NCBI GenBank assembly: GCA_028023455.1
Contig: JAQFVV010000056.1
Span: forward strand, 5,233,717-5,297,716
Origin: Epiperipatus broadwayi
Taxonomy: Eukaryota; Onychophora; Udeonychophora; Euonychophora; Peripatidae
Length of the DNA: 64,000 nucleotides
Reading direction: 5' to 3'
In this document: piece after piece, positions 37,307 through 49,355 of the stretch
Layout of the letters: each line of letters starts with the position of its first letter
Numbering within the stretch: the stretch's first letter is position 1
Translations under genes and position numbers: made by a program
Notes under the pieces: model-generated
Databases searched by the model: none
What the model was told of the DNA's origin: nothing
What the model saw: only the letters and a program-made list of their open reading frames with translations

Positions 37307-37656
37307 TTGCTGTTTCAGTATATGATAGAAAAGGGGAAGAGAATAATGGTTATAGGGGATATGAATGGACATATTGAAGAAATTGATGATGTAAATAATA
37401 AGAATGGTCAGTTTTTGAAAAAAAATTGTCAAAGAGTAAATTTGAGCATTGGGAATTTGTCAAATATGTATGAGGGACAATACACATGGTCTAGGAATAA
37501 TGTATTTCACACAATAGATTGTGTATTGGTAGAGAAATAGGGAATGAATAAAATATGGAAAATTAAGGTGTTTGATAATGAAGAGAGAGTATGTAATAGT
37601 GATCATAATTTTATTGTAATAGAAATGGTTAGAATGTGATGGAGGATAGAAATAAA
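37307..37656 (+). pseudogene. LINE-F copy 1 endonuclease fragment
   Basis: Readable blocks are MVIGDMNGHI (the GDxN metal-binding block), GQYTWSRNNVFHTIDCVLVE (the W and ID(x)V blocks) and, after a stop at the end of the 77-codon frame, NEERVCNSDHNFIVIEM, whose SDH holds the catalytic histidine of this family. The N-terminal third of the domain is missing. It would have nicked the target DNA. Confidence 0.7.
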
Positions 37657-38391
37657 GGTAGAAATAATAGTGAAAGATGTGGATGGAGAGTGAATGATAA
37701 GAATAAGTTGGAAGAATATAAAATAAAAGTTGAAGAAACCATGGAGCAGTTGGATGGGGATGAGTATAAGGACTGGTGTGGTGAAATAGAAAAAGTGGCA
37801 AATAGGGTTTTAGTTGAGAATATGCAGAAGAATAAAAGTAATAAAAAATGAGAGTTAGTAAAAGTGTAAAAGAGAGGAAAGAAGCATGCAGAGAATATAA
37901 GTGTGCTATTAAAAACAAAGAAAGTGAAAATGATATTAATGGTTAAATGGGGGAAGTACTTAGAAAAGAAGAAGTTGGCTAAAATGGATAATTATATAGA
38001 GAGGATGAAGTTAAATAGTAAATTGTTGGAGGATATTAATAAAAGTGGAAGAGATGGGAGTAAAAAATTTTGGAATTACATTAAAAGGAGAAATGTAGAA
38101 GAAAGAGAGATAGTATTAATAGATGATGAGGGAATAGAGTGTAGCTCTAGAGGAGAGGTAGAGAGAATCTTAAATAGATAAGTAATGGATATAGAAAAGA
38201 TGTTAGATGTGAAGGAAGTAGTGATAGAAAAAATGAAAGCAGTTAGTAATGGGAATATCAGGTTCACAAAAAATGAATTGAATGAGGCAGGGAAGAGATT
38301 GAAAAGTGGAAAGGTGAAAAGTTTAGATGGATGGGAAGCAGAGATGGTAATGAATTTAGGGCATAGAACAAAAGCAAAGTTATTGTTTTAA
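37636..38391 (+). pseudogene. LINE-F copy 1 linker between endonuclease and RT
   Basis: Charged, lysine/glutamate-rich frames (37636-37851, 37903-38181, 38185-38391) including NKSGRDGSKKFWNYIKRR and ERILNR. Near-identical text is found in copy 2 (63209-63433 and 63660-63878, minus strand), which shows that these frames were really coding. Stops at 37849 and 38179 split the region. Confidence 0.6.
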
Positions 38392-38469
38392 TAAAATGGC
38401 ACAGAAGACAGTTTTTTCCAGTTAGTTGGAGTAATACATGAATAAGATTATTATTTAAAGGAAAGGGTA

Positions 38470-39655
38470 AGGATCATAGAAAGTTAAATAATTATAGACC
38501 GATAGCGGTAACATCAGTTTTATATAAAGTTTTCTCATATATGGTAGCTGGAAGAGTTGTAAAATGGATGGAAGAGAATAATATAGTGGGGAAAATGCAA
38601 GAAGGTTTTAGGTCAGATAGGCGTATAGGAGATAGTTTGTTTGTAGTTTCACAACTTATGGAGATAAATAGGAATTCAGGTAGATCATTATATATGAGTT
38701 TTATAGATATAGAGAAAGCATATGATAGAGTAAATAGAAATAGATTATGGGTAAGGTTAGCCAATTTGGGAATGGATGAAGCTTTAGTAAATATTATTAA
38801 GAAATTATATGAAAATAATTATTATACTTACCAGTTAGAGGATATAGAATCAGTTAAAGTTAAAAATGGGGTGGGATTAAGGCAAGGATGCCCTATGTCA
38901 CCTATTTTGTTTTTGTTGTTTTTGAGTGAAATGGAGAAAGCAATAGAAAGACTAGGAAGAGGGGTAGAGATACCATTAATAGGTGGCAAGGGAGTATATA
39001 TTTTGTCGGGTCTTTTTTTGCAGATGATATCTTTTTGTGTGCAGAAAGAAGAGAAGATATGGAAATTATGTTGAGGACATGTGAAAGGGTGGGTAAAGAG
39101 ATGGGGATTAAATTTAGTGAAGAAAAATCAAATATAATAATGGTTAATACTGGGGAAAGAGAAGATGTAGAATTTTTATTGGGGGATATAAAGTTAAGTA
39201 TGGTGGATAGATATAGGTATTTGGGAATCAACTTATGTAATCAGGAAAATTGCTTGGATGAATGGGAGAAAAAATTGGTAAATGAAGCAAAGAAAAGAAA
39301 GGGTTTGGTAAAGAAACTAACAGTATTTTCATATAATAAATATGATGTAGCTAGAATAGTATGGAAGGGAGTTGCAGTAGCAGGATTAACATATGGTAAT
39401 GATGCATTATGTGTTAGTAAAAAGGTTTTAGATTATTTAGAGAAAGTACAAAGGGAAGTAGGAAGACATGCATTAGATGCAGAGATGTGGACAGCAAAGG
39501 AGGCAATTCAAGGAGAAATGGGATGGCCAAGTTTTTATAAGAGAGATGCAAAAAATAAAATGAAAATGTTTGGTAGGTTGCAGTTTATGGATAGTAAAAG
39601 AATAGCAAAAATAGTGTTCAATTGGGTTATGAGTAAAGGGCAGGTAACAAGATGA
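38470..39655 (+). pseudogene. LINE-F copy 1 reverse transcriptase (frameshifted)
   Basis: RT blocks appear in order: NYRPIAVTSVLYKVF, GKMQEGFRSDR, MSFIDIEKAYDRVNR (first catalytic Asp), GLRQGCPMSPILFLLF and, in the next frame, FADDIFLCAERRED (catalytic DD, about 39020-39060). A single frameshift just before that block separates palm from thumb. The thumb (39035-39655) includes YRYLGINLC. The catalytic aspartates survive at DNA level, but no single frame joins them. Confidence 0.8.
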
Positions 39656-40140
39656 GTGAGAAAGGTAATGGGGTATGCGAAAGATTTGGATAAAGAATTT
39701 ATATCAGTATACTTGTATAAAAGGTGAGATGATTGTGTTAGGAGGATTGTTGAGTGTTATAGTGGTAAGGAATGTGATAAAAGAATAGAAGCATTAACAA
39801 AAAATAGGGAATTGGAGAGATGGAGAACTAGTATGGAGGGTAAGAAGAGTTTAAATATATATAGAAGTAAACGGAATATTGGATCCTAGTTAATTTATGA
39901 TGATAGTAAAGAAAGTAATTTATTATTTAAGGCTCGAACGGGATCTCTAGCAACAAGAGAATATACATGTAAATGGAAAACCACGGATAATTTAGTATGA
40001 AAATTGGGTAAGGAAGGTATAAAAAATATTAGGCACCTGTTGATTGAATGTAAATGCTTAAAAGCAGAAAGGATACAGATAATGAAGTTATGGAAGAATA
40101 AACATGAGAATAAAATGACTATACAGAAAGTGAGTTATTA
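39656..40140 (+). pseudogene. LINE-F copy 1 C-terminal region
   Basis: After a stop at 39653 the frame remains readable with further stops: VRKVMGYAKDLDKEF, then KARTGSLATREYTCKW and IRHLLIECKCLKAER. The C...HxxxxC pattern is the degenerate zinc motif common at the end of such LINE proteins. The downstream 200 bases are 3' UTR. Confidence 0.55.
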
Positions 40141-40354
40141 GTTTTTATGTTGGGTTTGCGAAGAGATAAGGGAGATTTAGATATAAAGGCCATAGAGTTG
40201 ACAAAGATTATGTTGGGGAAATGGGATGGGGCAGAATATGGGAAGACTTAAGAGTGGGGAATGGAGAATAAAATGGCTAACAGGTTTATCTGAGCATAAT
40301 TGCTGAGATATTCTTGACTTTGTTTAAGGAGAAACCAAATACATCACATCACAT

Positions 40355-41618
40355 GAAGCTTTAAATAGTTTACATCACATTGATAAGGGCAAAAAAAATT
40401 GTTTAAAAAAGCTTTTTATTTTTATAAATGTATACAATTATTGCTGATATATTCTGACATTTTATTTTATGTTTTTAAATATATAAAAAACATTTTTTTT
40501 CCATTTTTGATGAAGGAAACAAAATGTATATTTTCTATAGTTTATTTGAATATTTATGATTATTTTTGCAGAATATTTGTATAGTATTTATTTAAAATAA
40601 AATTTCATTGCTTTATGATGATTTTACAATAATTTGTTTGAGTTTAAAAATGAAGTTAACAAATATTTCATTATCACATGATCACATTTCCTATACTAGC
40701 ACCTGCTCTGTTTATCAAATATTTCATTAGTTAATTTTTATTTTCAGCAATGTAAATAAGCATTTAATAACCTGATTATATATTTCAGTCTAACACATTT
40801 TGTTTTATTTTTGCAAATTGAAATATTATTGATAAGAATGTTTTTCATTTATAAACTTATTTTGGTACTGATCTACTTGGCTACTTACTTTCAATTTTAT
40901 CTTTAGTAAAATCTTCAAACACTGATTCAACATTATGAAAGAATACTGCTATGACTAATTGATAAATTGAAGATTCTTTGGATTTTGAAAAGGAAATTAT
41001 CATAATAATACTACTACATAATTTATAAATTCAAGGTTCATTGAGAGGTCTTTTTTTTTTTTTTTTGACTTTTAGTATTATTTGAATTTTTCAATTACTT
41101 ATTTGGTTTTGAGAATATGGGAGGTGGTGGTGGAGTTGGAGAGAAAGGGGAAATCTGGTCAACTGTAAGTTTTCAAGATTGATTTGGATTTCTCATAATA
41201 CTACCTAATATTATTTTTTTCAAATTAATTTAGGTATAATTTCAAACAACCTCTTCTTATTTGTAATTGACAGATTTGTTTGGAATTTTTATTCTTATTA
41301 TTTGGCTTTAAATTTTTCAAATTTCTTATTTGCTTTTTAAAAAATGAGGGGATGGGAAGAAAATAGTCAACCGTGATATCAACTTTTATGAACACAATAA
41401 TTGGCAGCTACTTTTAATAGAAATTACAAAAAAACAATTCAAATAAAAATAAACTGCAGCAACTCTGAAATATTTTATTTCTTTGAACCTCTATTGCATG
41501 GTAGTTATTTTCTTTTTACTTCACAGAAATAAAATAAAAATCCATCATTGGTTTATATGAATCAAGTAATTTGGCATGGGTGGACAACTGAACAATATTC
41601 TAACCCCCACCTTATAAG
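40355..41618. other. AT-rich spacer
   Basis: No gene or element seen. A T run lies near 41051-41066, and there is a purine-rich G-containing stretch near 41110-41155. Confidence 0.5.
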
Positions 41619-41734
41619 TTTTTTTTTTCCATATGTCATAGCATCGGCCGGAAGGGGTACCCTCAGCAACTGTCTGCAACCAACTGCTTGCTTGCAAAGC
41701 AGCTGCGCTGACCTTTCGGCTAACAACGCTTGAC
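41619..41734 (-). mobile_element. tRNA-only SINE, copy 3
   Basis: Minus-strand tRNA-like body with box A TAGCCGAAAGG (41712-41722, full consensus match), anticodon-loop position reading TGC, a degenerate box B (GGGTACCCCTTCC) and an A run of about ten. The extra GCTTGCTTG-type stretch after the anticodon arm is shared with copy 1. A short AAGTTTT on both sides may be a target duplication. Two 61-63 codon ORFs across it are artefacts. Confidence 0.78.
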
Positions 41735-44700
41735 AAGTTTTATAGTTGATTTGACGTTTAAATAAAGAACATAAAGCAGTTTATTTTTACTTATTTTTTA
41801 AAAACTAAAATAATAATCAAATAATTAAAAAAAAACAACTCAAAGTATAATGTTTCCATTGTTTGTTTGTTTTTTCAAACAAAAACATTTTAACATTATC
41901 AATAAGAACAGAAAGTTTATTTTTAAATTAATTTCTAAAACGTAAAAAAAAAAGTATTTTTTGTAATGCATGGAAAATGATTTCATTTTTGGATATACAA
42001 TATAGAATAAGGATTTAATCTTAAAATAAGTGTTGGGAATATAATCCAAACAGCCATTGGGAATGAAGCAAAAAATGTTAAAATGTAAAGGAGTTACTAG
42101 AATAATGAAGTTAATAAAATAAAGTATTTTAGAAGCAGAATTGGAGTGATTTATATTAGTAGTACATAATTTTATTTTGTATCAAGTTCAAGTAATGTCA
42201 GTTTTATTTCATGACTATTTTTAAATAAAGCATAATCATAGTTTTAATTCATATATATAATTATATGTGTGTGTTGGATTATATATATAATAAAATATTA
42301 AATCAGCATTTCAATATTCATGAAAAACCCATGATGCTTTGAAAATATACTTGGTGACAATAATTCAATAAACATATTTAAACTCTGATTTAGTATTCCT
42401 TTTTATATAGTATAATAATTATGCCAGCTTATCAAGATATATATATATATGTATAGTGAATGAAACTAATCTATTATTATCATGCTCACGAATTTTTTGG
42501 CAAGTCAAATGTGAAAGAAACTAATCTCTATGATATATAAGAACAATGATAATGAAGCAACATTGTATGTAAATAGCAATATTTCCTTCTATAGATGTTG
42601 GATGGGTCAAATGTAAAAGGAACATTAATAAAGTTTGGCAAAATGTAAAACTAAAATAAGTACTGTTTACTGAATAGCTTGCATATTTGGGTAATCATGA
42701 ATACAATACAATATTATAACTGAGTATGGCTAGCTAGTCATGCAAGTGCCTCATAGATTTGGGCAACCACACATAATAAATAAATAGTGAAACAATTGGT
42801 TTTCTCCAATTATACACTAAATATTTGGGAAATCGCAATATACTGCGTAAAATATTATACTTATGCAACTAAAATATATAACTAAAATAGATAAATGAAT
42901 ATGTTGACTCACAAATGCTTTATGGCAATTTAAATTTATATGTACAATGAATTTTTGAATTTTGTAAGGTGCCACTGGTCCAAATAATGAATATCTTACC
43001 TGGAAAAATGGATGCAATTCAATAAATGATGACTTATGTAGTGATAAAATATAGTATGGGATTTACAATGAATTGTCTTAATTGTAAAATAATGATTCGT
43101 GCAATAGACAAATCAAAATATCTAAATTAATAGTAATAATAATAAAAGCATTAATTAACTCATTAAGGTGGGTAAAATAAAGATTATAATTCTAATTTAC
43201 CAACTGCTATCTAATATTCTATTGTGTATTTTATAAATCACCTCCCCTCCTCTTTTCTTTTTATGATTGTAACTGATAGATATGATATACATTTAAATTA
43301 TAAAGCATATAGTCATAAAAGGGTTAATTATAAACTCGTTAAACAAAGTAATAAAAAAACTTTATTGTCACTTTTTTTTATTAAAAAAATTTATTTCTCA
43401 TATTGTTTAAATGATAATGAATGCCAAGTAGGTTATGGTAATAGAAATTATTAATAAAAGCAAAATTTTAATAAATGTTTAAATGTTAAAATTGTCATTA
43501 TATATTTTTTTGCTTTTAACCATTTTTTTCTCTTTATAAATGAAACTTATCTTACAGTGTTAAGGTTTTTATGAGCATCTGTTCAAACAGTTTTGCCTAT
43601 ATATGATTGCAGCTGATAATCCATTATTTGAACATGTTTCCTTTGGTACCTCTTTTCTAACAAAAACACAAATATAGGAATCCATAAGCAATTTGAATCA
43701 GTATATTATATCCAATTATTATTTCTTTTGATACTGCAATCCAAAGCAAATTCAATTATCTTAACTTTATCATAGTCAGCATAGCATGTGTGATAGCCAT
43801 TTAATTTTAATCATAAAGATATTAAATAAAGAAAGGTAGAAACTCATTCTCCTTCTCTCCAAGGTGTCTTACTGACAGTCCATATTTCTTTGCTATAGGT
43901 TCCAAATATATTTTATAAAAGTAAGGTAAAACAAACACAAAATTTTAAGCGAAGGAAAAAAATCATTTTTCTAGCTATGGTAACACAAAACACAGTCCTT
44001 TTCTTTTTTAAGCACTGGATTTTGAACATGAATTCTAATAAAGTATTGTTATCATTCACACAATAGTAATTTAAACAAAAAATTTTAATTTTTAAATACT
44101 TATTCCAGATTCATTCAAAGCAATGAATATTCTTTTATTAACTAGATGACCTTTAATTGTTTTTTTTATTTAATTATTTATACACTACAAAGAACTATAG
44201 ATAGCAATATGTGTACACCACAATATACATATAATTACAATTTGATTTACAGATGTCAAGCTCTCTACTCTCACAACTTTGACACTATCCACTTTAGATT
44301 GATGACACTTACCAATCATTTGTTAGGCTAAAGATTTTTACATCATTTCTAGACCAGGTATATATAAATTCTGAACAAATGATAAAAACGTGTAAGAAAT
44401 TATGAGTTGTGTCAACTAAAGAGTTCTGGTTTAATCTTAAATGCATATCCCTTTCATTTTTCCAAATATTTTTACTCATATGTTTTAAGAATGTGAGGCA
44501 AAGTGGCAGTTTTAAATAATACATCTAAAAAAATATTACACATAGGGGAAAAAATGATAAATTGGATTAATGTCATATATTTATATTTAATTTAAAGATT
44601 TATTAATCTTTAACTGTGTTTAAAGTTTATGGCTGAACTAAGAATGATATGATAATCTCTAGCCTAATAAATAATAAATAATAATCATTGATGTATTTAT

Positions 44701-44901
44701 CTGAAATGCATGGTATGAAAGATGCTGAAAGTTTGACATTTGTTAATCAAACAGCAATAATTTGATATATATTGAACAAATGGTTAAGACATGTATAAGA
44801 GAGTGTGATCTGGGTCAACTGAATAGAGCTGGTTCAGTATAAAATGCATCTTGGGGATCACCTGTCTTTTTTAAATGTCTTTATTCAGATACTTCAAGTT
44901 T
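41735..44901. other. AT-rich spacer
   Basis: No gene recognised. On the minus strand near 42999 there is a strong donor-like CCAG|GTAAGATATT preceded by a short open frame (IELHPFFQ), without a good acceptor. TA repeats lie near 42260 and 42440. Confidence 0.5.
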
Positions 44902-45106
44902 ATGTAAGTAATATTTACTAAATCTTTAACCTCAAGAATCTGCATGTAAAAATGCGATATTAGGGACCTCTACAGGTCTTAACCACAAGCTTATGCCTTG
45001 GAAGAAAAGAGGGGCATAAGCTTGTGGTTAAGACCTGTAGAGGTCCATAATATCGCATTTTACAGCATATTCTTGAGGTTAAAGCCTTAGTAAATATTAC
45101 TTACGT
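44902..45106. repeat. Foldback element: near-perfect inverted repeat
   Basis: The left arm 44902-44997 and right arm 45013-45106 are reverse complements with only a few mismatches or one-base bulges over about 95 bp; the loop is about 15 bases (TTGGAAGAAAAGAGG). The innermost arm sequence is ACCACAAGCTTATGCC. A transcript from either strand would fold into a long hairpin. I see no terminal repeat or target duplication that assigns a transposon family. Confidence 0.92.
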
Positions 45107-47109
45107 AATCAATGTATGTAATGAAGTTCAAGTTTCAAGTATATATATAAAATTCATCAACTAAATAAAACAGTTTAAAATAAAATTAATATTATAATTT
45201 ATGAGCAAACTTCTTAATTATTAACTTGCATCGGGTTAAAATTATACTATTCAAACACTATGAACTATTATTCATAACTCTGATCTGGATTTGAAGCCTG
45301 TCCAAGTAAACATTGTTTTTCTTAACAGACTACATTTTTACCTTATATTATTAGCCCAGAGTCAACCTAGTTAACTATTTAGTGCAGTCCTTACACAGCC
45401 CACTTGAGGGCAAACCCCTTCTTGCTGGTTCCCAAAATCTTCTTGATGGTTTCTCATAAAGAAACTATGAAGAAGAAGCACTACTTAACAAGTTGCCAAT
45501 TGCACATAATAAGAATTTAAACATCATTTATTTTAGTTTTGCTAAAAATGACTAGATATGCATTTGCCAATATTGGATATTCATCTGAGTTGACTATGGG
45601 CTGACCTTCTGAAAGAAATATCTTTTGATTGGAACCTGAAAGAGTTTCAAGTTTAATCTAGATTCTGATATGTATTCGAGCCATAAGAATATTAAATGCA
45701 CAACTATTAATATTAATTACTCATATCAACAAACGTCTTGTGTTGTTTCGAGCGATAATAAAGTGAAGACGCTGGAATGCAAGATTCACGGATGGCAATT
45801 CTGTTACTTCCAGCGCATTTTTTTACGAAGTCTGGAATAATAAATAGCCTTTCGATTATTTATTTGTAAATGAGCCTAATGTTTTGTATGTAGGTATTAA
45901 AAATGATAAACAAATAAGAAATTCAAATTTAAATGGGGTTAAATACATATTAATAAATATAAGCAAATTGGAATATATACAAAAACGTATCATTAAAACA
46001 AAACGTATTAGATTGATTGATAAGTAGATAGGCATTATAAAAGCTTTAAATAGAGCGTAGATTGATGAATAAACGACATTAATTCAAATTACGATTTTAT
46101 ATTTATATGAAAGTGATTATTAGGTATAAAAATCATACATCTTTTGATTACGAAATATATAAAAACTAACCTCAGTGGCCTGTATTCTTTTTCTACATAA
46201 CAAAATATGTTTTTCAATAAGAATTACTATTCATAAATTCATAAAGAAATAAGGGTGCCACTTTACAGTTAATGAAACTTTAAGGCAGGAGTCTTGCGAG
46301 AACATTTGCATATGTAAAGGCTTAATCTACATAAGGAACGGCCTACTTTTATTTTTTTTTCTTTATAAAAAATAATATTTCCAGAAAATACTTAAAGCTT
46401 CCGGAATCGCTGAATCACATTCAGCTAAAATATAAGTCGGAGCTTAACGAGCAATTTATACTAAAGTTACTAAACCCCGACACTTAAAATTTATATCTTG
46501 GGCAATCAGTAATATAATATCTTACATACTTTGGGATTGTTTGGTATTACATAAATAACAGTAAATAATAAGATTTCAGAAACTAAAGTATGATAAAAAT
46601 AAAAATCTACGCTAAGAAGATTTTAAATAAAAGTAAAAAGAGCTCTTGCTCAGTTACACAATAAATACTACAAAAACTTAAATAAATGATATTATTATAA
46701 GGTTTTCATCCCTATTTTTAAAAAGACCCATCGATAATTTTTTGACATACAGAAAGTTGTCAGACAGAATCGAGCGCCTCTCATTTATTGAGATTATACT
46801 TATAAATATGTAAATTCTAATCGGATGTAAAAGATAAGTTAGATGAAGTAATTTGTATTCGATTTTTATTGAAAGAAAGGTTATAATTATTATATTAGAA
46901 AAGATAAAAATTCACACGCGTGCACATATTTATATTTATATGTGTGTTTAAATATCAAAGGAAAATATTTATGCACTACATACGGATACATATATATATA
47001 TATTGTTTATAATTTTTGAAAAAGAATTTAGCAATTGTAATAATCTCACGATAGGTGACACCATTAAAGTCACATATAATAGATCATGAATCACGTGTTT
47101 CTATATTTA
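45107..47109. other. AT-rich spacer
   Basis: Contains 45761-45797, which shares a tail with the possible SINE at 23119-23215. A weak 22-base exon candidate (46171-46192, minus strand, KRIQATE) sits between a TTTTGTTATGTAG acceptor and a GTTAGT donor. No other feature seen. Confidence 0.45.
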
Positions 47110-47221
47110 CTTTTTTTTGTCATGTGTCATAGTATCAGCTGGGAAGCGAACCCGCTAACCCGGGACAACTGTTTTGCTTGTAAAGCAGCTGTCGCTGACT
47201 TCTCGACCACCAATGCTTGAC
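47110..47221 (-). mobile_element. tRNA-only SINE, copy 4 (best tRNA fold)
   Basis: The most tRNA-like copy. On the minus strand GCATTGG can pair with CTGATAC/CTGATGC as an acceptor stem with wobbles, GTCG pairs with CGAC as the D stem, and the anticodon arm is GCTGC-TTTACAA-GCAAA (anticodon position TAC). Box A is TGGTCGAGAAG (47199-47209, full match) and box B is GGGTTCGCTTCCC. The variable region is long, as in class II tRNAs. It ends with GCTATGAC-type linker bases and an A run. A poor anticodon stem and the A tail argue against a working tRNA gene. Confidence 0.82.
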
Positions 47222-47867
47222 AAATATTTTTAGAGCAGATTCCATTTGCTTCTTCTTTTTTTTTTTTTACAATATAAGCATGTACTATTTCTGATCTAGT
47301 TGACATAAGCTTAACAACAAAAATATAAAGATATTCTCATCACTAATCTATAATCGTATGGTCAGCAGCTATGAAGACTTCTAATATTCATGCTTCTTAT
47401 GGGCAGTGATGAACACATATGAATTTTATTTAATTGTCTATGATTCTTTTTTTAAATTTGCATCAGTTAAAACTCAAACAAGGAATGCCTGGCTTTTAAA
47501 TTCCACTACTGCACTAAAGCACAATAGCGAATAAACTTAATAATATATATATATATATATATAATCATTCCAAATTTAAAAAATATATATATCAGGTACC
47601 AGAAATCTCAAATTCCATTATATCGCAACTTTCCACCAGTACAAAAATTTTGACTATCCTCTATAACAACAGATGACCTAGAGGCATTAAATCCCATTGG
47701 ACTCCCATAACCATATTGATAAATTTATATATTTTTATTATATCACTTCTTCTGCTTAATTATTTTCTAAAGTTACTTTTATAACTTTATCTATAGCTTG
47801 GATAAAAATTATTAAAATACTATTGCTAATAATTTTAATTACGGTTGTAGAATATCCCACCTTCCTA
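47222..47867. other. AT-rich spacer
   Basis: No gene seen. A TA microsatellite lies near 47543-47562, and a T run near 47258-47270. Confidence 0.5.
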
Positions 47868-47948
<81 letters not shown>

Positions 47949-47950
47949 GA

Positions 47951-48048
<98 letters not shown>
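47868..48048. repeat. Palindromic microsatellite (ATT)n then (AAT)n
   Basis: About 80 bases of ATT repeats (47868-47947) are followed, after AAGAAT, by about 96 bases of AAT repeats (to 48048). The two halves are reverse complements, so the tract is one large hairpin. A minus-strand ORF across it (polyTyr/polyAsn) is an artefact. It lies just upstream of LINE-B, whose own tail is also an AAT tract. Confidence 0.92.
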
Positions 48049-48265
48049 GAGAGAGAGTGTGCATGTGCCAGCTGGTTTGGTGATCGTAGATATCGGTAGG
48101 ATACATAATATATTTCTAGTAATAATAAAACTTAAAATTCTTTTATTTAAAATAAACCGCATTCACTCTAAGCAACCCAATATTCAGTATATATAGTTTT
48201 TTAACTTAAGAAAACTCCTCCTAAAAGGAATTTGTGTGTGAGCTGTTATTTTTTTTTACTCCAAT

Positions 48266-49078
48266 ATGGCAATCTCTTTGAACGCAGCAAGCATTTCTTA
48301 CATTGACACAATCAAAACATCCATTAAAAAAGGAGATTTTCCTCAGAACGTGGAAAAAAATCAAACTTCGGTTTCAAGATTTCGTCATTCAACAATGAAT
48401 GATATAATGAAACTGGATATGATTTCAGAATCTGATCCATTACAAGTTAACACAATAGAAGAAGAGATCTGGACTAATGAAAGTCTAATAAAAATTTCTG
48501 AACGCTTTAATATGACCATCCCACATGATTTGTTTATGTCGTTTAAACGTTTCTTTAATGACTGGTCTGTTATCCTTGCAATTACAGATATAAATTGTTC
48601 ACTGCATAGATTTCCTAAGGATTTGTTATACGAAGAATTAAGCGCAAATAATTTATGGAATTCTATATTGCACATTGCAGATCATCCAAATCCTCGTTAT
48701 CTCGCTATTGAATTCTATAGCGAAGAACAAAAAAACAAATTTGATAAAACAATTAAAACATTAGGGAAATATGTGTTAGTAAAAATTAACCAATATAGAG
48801 AAAATTTTATTACTGGCACAATCAAAAATATGTATTTTAACTATACAATAAATGACCTCAATAAATTAATGCAACCATTTGTAGCTGTTGTTGCCTTCCA
48901 ACCTATATATTTAAAAGGAATTCCGATACCGATCTATGGCAACAGTTATCATTTTAAAGTTAAATTAAATCAAAATGTAAATCCAAATGATATTCCCATT
49001 CTTATAACTGACCATGAAGCGACATTACTCTTAATAATTCATGGACTTAAACCGCAATGTTTTCACTGCAAACAATGA
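48266..49078 (+). pseudogene. LINE-B ORF1 protein
   Basis: A 270-codon frame starting MAISLNAASISYIDTIKTS. Near residues 96-115 DWSVILAITDINCSLHRFP matches LINE-A ORF1; near 195-210 DLNKLMQPFVAVVAF matches its second conserved block. It ends at PQCFHCKQ with a stop inside the CCHC zinc knuckle; the rest of a cysteine/histidine region (KCKHC, HQC) is found in another frame from 49041. The likely role was RNA binding. The stop in the knuckle makes this copy defective. Confidence 0.75.
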
Positions 49079-49355
49079 GGGCCCAAAACTTAAATGTAAA
49101 CATTGTGATATGAGAACAACCTCAAGTCATCAATGTGGAAATGCACCAGTAAATAATACAGAATTCATTCCTCAGCTGACAAGTGAATCAACTACAATAT
49201 GCTATCAAAATAATCCAATTAATGACGATGTAACAGATGGTCTAAACATCACCAGAGAGCAATCAGTAAATGATGAAAGTGAATCGATTTTACCCGAAAA
49301 TCAATCACTGAATGACAATGATAAATCAGTGTTACAAGAAAATAGCTCATCTTAA
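49041..49355 (+). pseudogene. LINE-B ORF1 C-terminal remnant
   Basis: A 104-codon frame overlapping the end of the previous one by a few codons. It holds KCKHCDMRTTSSHQC, which looks like the displaced remainder of the cysteine/histidine region, followed by an acidic, serine/asparagine-rich tail. LINE-A ORF1 has a comparable low-complexity tail after its knuckle. Confidence 0.55.

Larger units (their letters stand above)
37300..40354 (+). mobile_element. LINE-F copy 1: non-LTR retrotransposon, 5'-truncated and inactive
   Basis: An AT-rich element with endonuclease (37320-37620), linker, reverse transcriptase (38470-39655) and a C-terminal zinc-type motif (about 40030-40080), then GACTTTGTTTAAGGAGAAA and a tail of ACATC repeats (40341-40354). 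The coding region is split over several frames and has in-frame stops. A second copy occupies the minus strand from 60949 to the window end, and a tail fragment sits at 54396-54495. The start is placed where endonuclease similarity begins; the true 5' end may be missing. One endonuclease/RT reading unit suggests a CR1/Jockey-type group, which is inference. Confidence 0.82.

Noticed and set aside
37460-37918. A 152-codon minus-strand ORF rich in Tyr, Phe and Leu
   Set aside because: It is antisense to the LINE-F endonuclease and linker, where AT-rich purine-biased codons leave the other strand open.
47110-47221. A functional tRNA gene
   Set aside because: Although box A and several stems are good, the anticodon stem is poor, the acceptor and T arms are weak, an A run follows, and three other copies share the same extra bases, all pointing to a SINE.
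47839-48162. A 107-codon minus-strand ORF with polytyrosine and polyasparagine
   Set aside because: It is the translation of the ATT/AAT palindromic microsatellite and has no other coding content.
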